This document shows, one piece after another, positions 1 through 5,418 of a stretch of 35,825 nt of DNA (its first letter is position 1; each line of letters begins with the position of its first letter). The stretch spans positions 1 through 35,825 of the forward strand of contig CAZKYX010000013.1 of NCBI GenBank assembly GCA_964557125.1, given 5' to 3'. The DNA comes from CAZKYX01 sp964557125. GTDB taxonomy: Bacteria; Patescibacteriota; Microgenomatia; Levybacterales; GWA1-39-11. The notes below the pieces were generated by a model. The model searched no databases. It had not been told where the DNA came from and saw only the letters and a list, made by a program, of their open reading frames with translations. Position numbers and translations under genes: made by a program.

Positions 1-23
1 TCTTTGTATTTTTCCATATCGTT

Positions 24-79
24 GTCATTCTGAGCTTGCGAAGAATCTAAACAAGATCCTTCACTCCGTTCAGGATGAC
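24..79. repeat. 56-bp imperfect palindromic (REP-like) element, copy 1
   Basis: The left arm begins GTCATTCTGAG and the right arm ends CAGGATGAC. The arms are imperfect reverse complements around an AAACA centre, so the element can fold into a long hairpin. It starts at the murI stop codon: the G of TAG is the first base of the element on the minus strand. It could serve as the 3' end structure of murI. A second copy of the same 56-bp length lies inside valS at 10118-10173. Confidence 0.7.
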
Positions 80-864
80 TACAAGAGTATACAGCTTGCC
101 TTAATTTTTCTTTCCATTAGTTTGCTTGCAACTTCTTCAAACTTTTGACTATCTCCTGTAGTGTAATACGCGTCAGTGCCCCTTTGCAAAGAAAGAAGAT
201 GTTCTGTTTCAAGTATTTGTTTTAGCCGACGTGCAACAGCACCACCTGAATCACACACAACTACATTTGGACCGACAATCTCTTCAATCTTTTCCTTAAC
301 AAATGGATAGTGAGTACAACCAAGTGCAATTGCATCAACACCAGTATTTAGAAGCGGCTCTAGTTCCTGCTGAAGAATTTTTTCAACTTCGGGAGAATTA
401 ATATTCCCTGTTTCAATTAAATTTTCCAAATGACTCTCCCCAATTTTAAGAACTCTAATATCTGAAGCAAACTTTTCAATGAGACTACTCATATACTCAC
501 TTTTACTCGCTGAGGGAGTAGCAAACACTGCAACTTTCCCTGTTTTAGTTAACTCAGCAACAGTTTTAATAACAGGAACCGTGCCAATGATAGGAAGCTC
601 GAACTTACTTCTAAGAGACTCAATTGCAGCAATCGTTGCTGTATTACAAGCGACTACAACGGCTTTTACTTTTTTTTCTTGGAAAAATGAAACAATCCTA
701 ACTGCACGTTCAACAATTTGTTCGTCACTCTTCTCTCCATACGGCATGTAGGCTGAATCAGCTACATAGATGGTTGTTTCTTGTGGTAAAAGATGGTGAA
801 TTTGAGAAAGAATTGATAGCCCTCCAACTCCTGAATCAAAAACTCCAATGGGGAAATTATTCAT
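79..864 (-). CDS. murI: Glutamate racemase
   Basis: Interconverts L- and D-glutamate to supply D-Glu for peptidoglycan; a cytoplasmic, cofactor-independent enzyme. At 261 aa it has the normal family length. The N-terminal GVFDSGVGG motif carries the first catalytic Asp (about residue 10). The two catalytic cysteines are both present, in VACNTAT (C73) and LGCTHYP (C183), so the enzyme should be active. The ATG lies 9 nt downstream of the 3' end of the tRNA-Met gene on the same strand. murI is therefore probably transcribed from the tRNA promoter and left almost leaderless when the tRNA is released. The stop codon abuts a palindromic repeat. Family assignment is firm; co-transcription with the tRNA is inferred from spacing. 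Confidence 0.96.
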   Translation of the reverse strand: MNNFPIGVFDSGVGGLSILSQIHHLLPQETTIYVADSAYMPYGEKSDEQIVERAVRIVSFFQEKKVKAVVVACNTATIAAIESLRSKFELPIIGTVPVIKTVAELTKTGKVAVFATPSASKSEYMSSLIEKFASDIRVLKIGESHLENLIETGNINSPEVEKILQQELEPLLNTGVDAIALGCTHYPFVKEKIEEIVGPNVVVCDSGGAVARRLKQILETEHLLSLQRGTDAYYTTGDSQKFEEVASKLMERKIKASCILL

Positions 865-873
865 AAAAATTAG

Positions 874-947
874 TAGCTGGAGTGGGATTCGGACCCACGA
901 CCTCGGCGTTATGAATGCCGTGCTCTAACCAACTAAGCTACCCAGCC
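874..947 (-). tRNA. tRNA-Met(CAU), elongator type
   Basis: Cloverleaf on the minus strand. The acceptor 5' strand is GGCTGGG, pairing with TCCAGCT with G-U pairs at both ends. The D-arm is GCTT/GAGC, the anticodon loop TTCATAA, and the T-arm GTGGG/CCCAC. The discriminator is A and CCA is not encoded. The 1-72 G-U pair is not the mismatch of initiators, which favours elongator Met. A CAU anticodon could also belong to tRNA-Ile2, which cannot be excluded without an identity-element comparison. murI follows 9 nt downstream. Confidence 0.9.
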
Positions 948-977
948 TTATCAGGCTTGATAGCTTGCGTTTAGTTA

Positions 978-995
978 AACTAAAGCTACCCAGCC
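978..995 (-). repeat. Partial copy of the tRNA-Met 5' end
   Basis: On the minus strand the first 13 nt of tRNA-Met (GGCTGGGTAGCTT) recur 48 bp upstream of the intact gene, followed by AGTT after a 1-nt insertion. The stretch between copy and gene can form hairpins (TAGCTT with AAGCTA; AGCCT-GATA-AGGCT, which reaches into the tRNA 5' end). It is not a complete tRNA. Confidence 0.75.
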
Positions 996-1059
996 AATAC
1001 TACTAACCCATAATTTTACCATTTTGAAGCAGAAAAACAAAGTGGATAACTTCAAAATA

Positions 1060-1068
1060 TGCTACACT
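1060..1068 (+). promoter_or_regulatory. Extended -10 promoter, near-leaderless start
   Basis: TGC followed by TACACT (hexamer 1063-1068), 9 nt before the ATG at 1078. No clear -35 box. The TSS is expected within 1-3 nt of the start codon. Confidence 0.6.
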
Positions 1069-1077
1069 GAATAGAAT

Positions 1078-2193
1078 ATGAGGGAATTTATTAAAAAATT
1101 TCAGTCTCCCGTCAAAAGACAGGGAGCTGAAAGAAATGTACTACTAACTCTTATTAGCTTTGCCGCCTCTGTCATAATCACTCGCTCCTACCTTACCATA
1201 ACTCATTTTCCCCAAATCGGTGGGGATCTTTTGCATATTGCCCACGTTGTCTGGGGTGGACTGTTACTCTTTGCAGCTGCTATTTTACCCCTCATTTTTA
1301 CCAACAGAAGATTCTATTTGATAAGCGCGGTACTTGCCGGTGCTGGCATGGGACTTTTTATTGATGAAGTTGGAAAGTTTATTACCCAGACAAATGACTA
1401 CTTTTTCCAACCAGCTGCCACCATTATCTATGCGTTCTTTCTTTTGACAGTCTTACTGTATCTACAGGTAAAAAAACCTTCCGGTCATAGTGCGCGAAAA
1501 GAACTCTACCATGCGCTTGACATTCTTGAGGAGTTTCTTGATAACGATTTAGATCGCGACGAATACAATGAATTGGTCGAAAGACTTGAGAAAATATCAA
1601 AAGAAACAACCTACCCTGAGCTCACTCAGCTTGCCAAATCTATTCGCGCTTTCTTAAGAACAGAGCATATAAAAGTTTCAAAACTAAAACCCACCACATG
1701 GGAACGAATTGAACTTAATTTTCAAAGCTTTGAGAGAAAGTTTTTACGTAAAGGGGTATATAAATCCTTTCTCATTGTGGCAATTTCTCTTCTTGCTGCA
1801 GCATCACTTGGAAACCTTATTTTACTGGTACGAATTGCAATTTCTCAGGAGTATTTTCAAACAATTCTCATGGAACTAGTTGATGTTGGAACAATATCCG
1901 GCAATACTCAACTTGTGCTTTTTATTCTACGTCTCATGCTTGAAGGGGTCGCTGGGCTTCTCTTTGCTTTAGGGCTACTTTTCTTTGTTATCGGAAAAGA
2001 TAAAAGAGCAATATATTTCAGCTCGTACGGACTACTCTTCTCTCTGACGACAATTAATCTCTTGGCCTTTTACTTTGATCAATTCAGAGCTGTATTTGGC
2101 TCCCTTGCAGAACTTCTTATTCTTCTAAGTCTTCTTCGATTTCAACTTCTGTATCACAAACAGCGCATGAGGTATACACTGCTCGAAGAGTAA
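1078..2193 (+). CDS. Polytopic membrane protein of unknown function
   Basis: 371 aa with about eight hydrophobic helices. Four lie in the first ~130 residues, followed by a charged soluble segment (about 130-205, rich in Glu/Lys/Arg) and four more helices to the C-terminus. The N-terminal half contains LHIAHVVWGGLL and a glycine-rich GMGLFIDEVGKFIT stretch. I associate this pattern with uncharacterised bacterial membrane proteins, but I cannot name a function. There is no signal peptidase site or catalytic motif. The ATG sits 9 nt after an extended -10 box, so the mRNA is probably leaderless. It stands alone, flanked by minus-strand tRNA genes. Confidence 0.85.
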   Translation: MREFIKKFQSPVKRQGAERNVLLTLISFAASVIITRSYLTITHFPQIGGDLLHIAHVVWGGLLLFAAAILPLIFTNRRFYLISAVLAGAGMGLFIDEVGKFITQTNDYFFQPAATIIYAFFLLTVLLYLQVKKPSGHSARKELYHALDILEEFLDNDLDRDEYNELVERLEKISKETTYPELTQLAKSIRAFLRTEHIKVSKLKPTTWERIELNFQSFERKFLRKGVYKSFLIVAISLLAAASLGNLILLVRIAISQEYFQTILMELVDVGTISGNTQLVLFILRLMLEGVAGLLFALGLLFFVIGKDKRAIYFSSYGLLFSLTTINLLAFYFDQFRAVFGSLAELLILLSLLRFQLLYHKQRMRYTLLEE

Positions 2194-2261
2194 GTGCAAA
2201 GGAGGCGAGATGCGTCAGCCTGAATGACTGTAGCTTCAAAGAGCGCACTCGCAAGCTCATG

Positions 2262-2346
2262 CGGAGAGGGGGGGATTCGAACCCCCGATAGGCGAACCTA
2301 AACATGATTTCCAATCATGCGCCATAGACCGCTAGGCGACCCCTCC
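2262..2346 (-). tRNA. tRNA-Ser(GGA)
   Basis: Class II tRNA with a long variable arm. The acceptor GGAGGGG pairs with CCTCTCC, the discriminator is G, the anticodon arm is CATGA-TTGGAAA-TCATG, and the T-arm is GGGGG/CCCCC. CCA is not encoded. It decodes UCC/UCU. Confidence 0.94.
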
Positions 2347-2354
2347 TTTTTTTC

Positions 2355-2389
2355 TAGTTAGTAGTTAGTAGTCGGTAGTTCGTAGTTAG
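2355..2389. repeat. Heptanucleotide tandem array 1
   Basis: Five consecutive 7-bp units close to TAGTTAG (third and fourth units TAGTCGG and TAGTTCG). The array lies directly after tRNA-Ser(GGA) and 15 bp before a second array. Confidence 0.8.
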
Positions 2390-2404
2390 AAACAATAAAG
2401 CTTG

Positions 2405-2439
2405 ACTATAAACTAAGAACTATAAACTATAAACTTCTA
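2405..2439. repeat. Heptanucleotide tandem array 2
   Basis: Five 7-bp units, consensus ACTATAA (variants ACTAAGA and ACTTCTA). The last two units run into the 3' end of the NUDIX gene and supply its stop codon (TAG, complement of 2427-2429) and the final residues. Confidence 0.8.
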
Positions 2440-2852
2440 ATAACTGGTTCTGCTTTCATAAATACTTCTTTATCACTTTTGTATGTGAGCTTTTCCAAAA
2501 CTTTATCCATCTCTACCCATTCTACATTCTCCATTTCAAAATCGTGCTTTGTAATGTCTCCTGAAACATACTTCATTACAAAGTAATAGACCGTTTTTTT
2601 AATTTTCTGTCCATCAAAATTGTACCAATAGGTAACTGGCGCGATCGCCTCAATAATTTCAGCTCTAGCTCCTGTTTCCTCCTCAACTTCTCTTATTGCT
2701 GTTGCTTCTTTCTTCTCACCTTTTATTGAGTCACCGATAAGTCCTTTTGGAAAAACCCACCCATGATGATATGAATGCTGAGCTACAAGGATAAGAATAG
2801 TATCGTTTTCTACCTTAAAAACCACCCCACCAGCAGAAAATTCAAACTTCAT
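2427..2852 (-). CDS. NUDIX hydrolase
   Basis: 141 aa, a single NUDIX domain that hydrolyses a nucleoside diphosphate linked to another moiety. The box spans residues 40-62: G, five residues, E, seven residues, then REVEEETGA. Thus the Mg-binding REVEEE core is complete; the last position is Ala instead of the usual aliphatic residue. An upstream WVFPKG motif and an N-terminal AGGVVF strand resemble the diadenosine-polyphosphate/MutT-like subgroup, but the substrate cannot be fixed. The 3' end (VIRSL-stop) is encoded within a 7-bp tandem repeat. The start lies 3 nt downstream of the stop of a broken small gene on the same strand, suggesting a former two-gene operon. Confidence 0.92.
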   Translation of the reverse strand: MKFEFSAGGVVFKVENDTILILVAQHSYHHGWVFPKGLIGDSIKGEKKEATAIREVEEETGARAEIIEAIAPVTYWYNFDGQKIKKTVYYFVMKYVSGDITKHDFEMENVEWVEMDKVLEKLTYKSDKEVFMKAEPVIRSL

Positions 2853-2855
2853 ACG

Positions 2856-3097
2856 CTATTTTATCATTATATATTCACCTGAAGGTATTTTTTGGCAATT
2901 TTCAGTTAAAAATACCTCTATATCAGCTTCTGAAACTATTGGAAACTCCCGATCAATACAACAAGCATCACATACAACGTATGCATATTTACTCGGTTTT
3001 CGCTATTCCTCTCTCCAAACAAAGCACTCGTATTAACTTCACCTTCATATCGAAGCGCAATTTCAGAAGCGCAAGAGGACATAACAGTTCTTTCCAT
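2856..3097 (-). pseudogene. Frameshifted small Cys-rich gene
   Basis: Minus-strand reading gives an open frame from an ATG at 3097 (MERTVMSSCASEIALRYEG...). Near position ~3000, at a GAAAA run, coding must change frame by -1 to continue as KPSKYAYVVCDACC, then DREFPIVSEADIEVF, and ends KIPSGEYIMIK-stop. The downstream frame has a TAG just before KPSK, so the two halves are not joined in the sequence as given. The second half looks like real protein: a Cys cluster (CDACC) and an acidic helix. It ends 3 nt before the NUDIX start. I see no slippery heptamer that fits programmed shifting. Most likely this is a 1-nt indel mutation or a sequencing error. I do not recognise the family. Confidence 0.5.
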
Positions 3098-3133
3098 AGA
3101 GATGCATTGTAGTGAGGATACTATAAAGAGTCA

Positions 3134-3207
3134 AGCGTAGGCGGACCTGTCTCGCTAGAGCTTTAGCGTAGGCGGACCTGTCTCGCTAGAGCTTTAGCGT
3201 AGGCGGA
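3134..3207. repeat. 31-bp tandem repeat, 2.4 units, with internal palindrome
   Basis: Units start at 3134, 3165 and 3196 (last one partial, 12 bp). Each begins AGCGTAGGCGGACC and contains CGCTAGAGCTTTAGCG, a near-perfect palindrome across the unit junction. The partial third copy ends inside the 3' end of tRNA-Ser(CGA) (3204-3207). It may act as a 3' processing or termination structure for the tRNA transcript. Confidence 0.8.
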
Positions 3208-3290
3208 GGGTACAGGATTTGAACCTGCGCCTCCCGTTAGGGAGAACGGTTTTCGAAACCGTCGCCATTGACCACTCGGACCAACCCTCC
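3204..3290 (-). tRNA. tRNA-Ser(CGA)
   Basis: Class II tRNA. The acceptor GGAGGGT pairs with ACCCTCC, discriminator G. The anticodon arm is ACGGT-TTCGAAA-ACCGT and the long variable arm CTCCC-TAAC-GGGAG. The T-arm is CAGG/CCTG. It reads UCG codons. CCA is not encoded. Confidence 0.93.
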
Positions 3291-3295
3291 ACATG

Positions 3296-3368
3296 CGCGC
3301 CCGAATGGGGTCGAACCATCAACCTCTGGATCCGCAATCCAGTGCTCTATCCATTGAGCTACGAGCGC
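3296..3368 (-). tRNA. tRNA-Arg(GCG)
   Basis: The acceptor GCGCTCG pairs with CGGGCGC (one U-G pair), discriminator G. The D-arm is GCTC/GAGC and the anticodon arm CTGGA-TTGCGGA-TCCAG, giving anticodon GCG. The T-arm is GATGG/CCATT. It is only 5 bp from tRNA-Ser(CGA), so both are likely in one transcript. Most bacteria read CGU/CGC/CGA with tRNA-Arg(ACG) edited to inosine; a genomic G34 is unusual. Confidence 0.9.
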
Positions 3369-3398
3369 ATATCTCCTCGGTGCAAGATGGACAAGGTC

Positions 3399-3423
3399 CT
3401 CTTATCCATTAAGCTACGAGCGC
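3399..3423 (-). repeat. Partial copy of the tRNA-Arg 5' end
   Basis: On the minus strand the first ~21 nt of tRNA-Arg recur 55 bp upstream with one mismatch (GCGCTCGTAGCT, then T for C, then AATGGATA). The copy then diverges and runs into a hairpin (GGAC-CTT-GTCC with AAGA/TCTT flanks). No anticodon or T-arm is present. Confidence 0.75.
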
Positions 3424-3460
3424 ATATATTGGGTATTATATCAATTTTGAGGGAGATAAC

Positions 3461-3994
3461 CTAACGTTCAAGAGGAAAATTCTTTCCAAGCCAGTCTCCA
3501 GACTTTTCTACAAAAGTCTGCTTTACCACTTCCCTATATGGAAGATAGCTAACCAAAACTCGTCTTACATGGTCAACTGGAATCTCGCCTAAGGAGATCT
3601 TTAATTCACTTGGAAGCAATAAGTGGGTTCTTACTATCAAAACGTGTACTCCATCAATATTTTTGAAGTAAAAATCATACAATTCTTCCCAAATATAAAA
3701 GTGGTCCTCAACCTTTATTCCCTGATTACTGACTCTGTAATGAAAATTTTGGGGTGGAACAGTAGCAAGAGCCACTGCAAAAAAGTAAAGCGCAACAACA
3801 ACAAGCATAAGAAGATACTCAGTAAAGATGAATAAAATTACCTCAATGAGAAATACGACAAGAAGCCCAGAAACATAAAATTCCCTTCCTTTTGGCCTGA
3901 AAGGTCTACCGGGAGCACTCCATGAAATGAAAGTCTTTACATCTTCGTAATGATGTCTCTCATGCTCATTTTCAGAATTGGCAGTATGCTCCAT
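3461..3994 (-). CDS. Two-helix membrane protein, PH-like soluble domain, unknown function
   Basis: 177 aa. A charged His/Glu-rich N-terminus (~1-40) is followed by two adjacent transmembrane helices (about 42-82) and a soluble C-terminal domain. That domain has alternating beta strands (YRVSNQGIKVEDHFYIWEEL, then HVLIVRTHLLLPSELKISL), as in bacterial PH-like membrane proteins. The family is uncharacterised, and the bPH-like reading is by pattern only. It is monocistronic on the minus strand between tRNA-Arg and the recombinase gene. Its ATG at 3994 has no evident Shine-Dalgarno sequence. Confidence 0.8.
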   Translation of the reverse strand: MEHTANSENEHERHHYEDVKTFISWSAPGRPFRPKGREFYVSGLLVVFLIEVILFIFTEYLLMLVVVALYFFAVALATVPPQNFHYRVSNQGIKVEDHFYIWEELYDFYFKNIDGVHVLIVRTHLLLPSELKISLGEIPVDHVRRVLVSYLPYREVVKQTFVEKSGDWLGKNFPLER

Positions 3995-4123
3995 ATACCA
4001 TAACTATGGCACAAAAAATATCTGGAATCAAGAAAGAGGCATGGTTGAAATGGCTAGAATTGCTAAGATGATTGCAAAGGAAAACTATCTAACAATGCCA
4101 CCATTTAACCATTTTCTTGTAAT
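3995..4123. other. Intergenic stretch with a possible decayed ORF
   Basis: 129 bp. On the plus strand one frame is open from ~3995 to a TAA at 4125-4127. It reads ...YGTKNIWNQERGMVEM and then ...IAKENYLTMPPF, with an ATG only at 4041 (28 codons). It may be the 3' remnant of a lost gene. No promoter or RNA was recognised. Confidence 0.3.
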
Positions 4124-4990
4124 TTAAAGTTCTTGGAGAATGGTACTTTCACCATTTTTGTTGTCTTTTACGTATTGCAAGTATCTTTCAGTTGAGGAAA
4201 GTCTTTTGTGTCCTAAAACTCTTGAAAGGAAAACAAGTGAAACGCCTTGTTTTAAGTGATGAGCTACAAATGTATGTCTCAAATCGTTAATCTTAACGTT
4301 TTCAATACCAGCTTTTTTAAAATATCTTTCAACTGCATCTCGAATATTTCTTACTAAAAATGGTCTTCCTGTTTTAGTAACGAATACATGATTGTCTTGC
4401 GTGTTTGGTCTTGTCTCTAAATATCTCTTCAGTGCTTCTTTTGCGCGTCTATTGAGTGGGACCTCACGAGCTGGGTGACCTTCATATTTATTGATGTGCA
4501 ATATTCCATCGTTGATATTGTCAAGCTTTAGAGCAGCAAGTTCCCCAATTCTAATACCTGTCTGGAGTAAAACTTCGATAATTGCATAAATTCTTGAGTC
4601 AACTGAAGCTGCATCTCTAAGCGCCCTATATTCTAAGGGTGACAAAATTCGTGGAGGATTGAGCTCATACTTAGGGTGATCAACCATAAGAGAAGGATCA
4701 TCGGTAATATACTCATTAACCTTTAAAAATCGATAAAATGTTCTTGTGGAGTTAAGCTTTCGAGATAAAGATTTTGGCGTATAGCCTTCACCTTGTAACT
4801 TTGATAGGAATGCTTGAATGTCGCCTCCTGCAACCTCATGGATATCTGTTTTTTCAATATTCTCCATAAAGCCAATTAATTGCTCAATATCTTTGCCGTA
4901 TGCTAAGATAGTGGCGGATGCACGGTTTTTAGTTTTCAGGAAATCCTGAAACTTGCCATGGGCGTCTCTGAGTTTTACTACATTATTCAT
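4124..4990 (-). CDS. Tyrosine recombinase (XerC/D-like)
   Basis: 288 aa, the size of XerC/XerD. An N-terminal SAM-like core-binding domain (~1-105) is followed by the catalytic domain. Visible catalytic residues: Arg in TGIRIGE (R147), a beta-hairpin Lys (~K168), Arg in NDLRHTF (R238), His in GHKRLSSTERY (H261) and the nucleophile Tyr (Y270). The first His of the usual HxxR motif is Asn here (N235). It could be the chromosome-dimer resolvase of this lineage or an element integrase. No phage or transposon genes accompany it, which favours a Xer role, although several partial tRNA copies lie within 4 kb. It is transcribed divergently from the FtsB-like gene. Confidence 0.9.
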   Translation of the reverse strand: MNNVVKLRDAHGKFQDFLKTKNRASATILAYGKDIEQLIGFMENIEKTDIHEVAGGDIQAFLSKLQGEGYTPKSLSRKLNSTRTFYRFLKVNEYITDDPSLMVDHPKYELNPPRILSPLEYRALRDAASVDSRIYAIIEVLLQTGIRIGELAALKLDNINDGILHINKYEGHPAREVPLNRRAKEALKRYLETRPNTQDNHVFVTKTGRPFLVRNIRDAVERYFKKAGIENVKINDLRHTFVAHHLKQGVSLVFLSRVLGHKRLSSTERYLQYVKDNKNGESTILQEL

Positions 4991-5023
4991 AATTTAGAGA
5001 TACAAAAAAGCTATGAACAAGCT

Positions 5024-5054
5024 AGGCTCATTCATAAATTTAATTTGAGCCTAT
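5024..5054. promoter_or_regulatory. Inverted repeat between recombinase and division gene
   Basis: Perfect 8-bp arms TAGGCTCA and TGAGCCTA separated by 15 bp. The right arm overlaps the first bases of the -10 box (TATAAT, 5052-5057) of the FtsB-like gene. It is a candidate operator, or a recombinase-binding site, shared by the divergent genes. Confidence 0.45.
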
Positions 5055-5067
5055 AATATCAGTAACC

Positions 5068-5418
5068 ATGCGAAATGTCAACACGAAAAGAATATTGCCC
5101 CTCTTTCTCATTATAATACTTCTTGTCCTAATCAAGAACATAGCCTCATCCATCATTCGCCTCAATGACAATGGAGATATCGTTACTAGCCTCAAAAATG
5201 ACCTATATACTGAGGAAAGACGCAATGTATTTCTCAACGAAAGACTCTATTATGTCAAGACAAATGAGTTTGTGGAGAGCGAAGCAAGAGAAAAACTGGG
5301 GATGGTAAAAGAAGGGGAATTTATCATTTTGGCACCACCAACCCATACAAATACAAAAATTGCTGAAATTGTAGACATAACACCTAACTGGCAAAAGTGG
5401 TGGAAATTATTCTTCTAG
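5068..5418 (+). CDS. FtsB/DivIC-like septum formation initiator
   Basis: 116 aa bitopic membrane protein. A short cytoplasmic tail is followed by a single helix (~9-27), then a periplasmic/extracellular coiled-coil region (~33-65), then the diagnostic FVESEAREKLGMVKEGEF block (~69-86) typical of FtsB/DivIC. These proteins join FtsL and FtsQ/DivIB in the divisome and help activate septal wall synthesis. A -10 TATAAT at 5052-5057 places the TSS only a few nt before the ATG. The 3' end overlaps the convergent GT39 gene by 12 bp. Family call is good; FtsB cannot be told from DivIC here. Confidence 0.85.
   Translation: MRNVNTKRILPLFLIIILLVLIKNIASSIIRLNDNGDIVTSLKNDLYTEERRNVFLNERLYYVKTNEFVESEAREKLGMVKEGEFIILAPPTHTNTKIAEIVDITPNWQKWWKLFF

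Noticed and set aside
2990..3010. Programmed -1 frameshift in the small Cys-rich gene
   Set aside because: The site reads AGC GAA AAC in frame; it does not fit an X-XXY-YYZ slippery heptamer and no downstream pseudoknot was seen.
3134..3207. Possible CRISPR array
   Set aside because: Only 2.4 directly adjoining units with no spacers, and no cas genes in the window.
3219..3464. 81-aa plus-strand ORF over the tRNA cluster
   Set aside because: It is antisense to tRNA-Ser(CGA) and tRNA-Arg(GCG), which have complete cloverleaves.
4041..4127. 28-codon plus-strand ORF (MVEMARIAKM...)
   Set aside because: Too short to support, no promoter or ribosome binding site, and it ends inside the recombinase stop; noted only as possible decay.
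5024..5054. dif-like Xer recombination site
   Set aside because: dif sites have ~11-bp arms around a 6-8-bp centre; here the arms are 8 bp with a 15-bp spacer, so only an operator-like inverted repeat is claimed.
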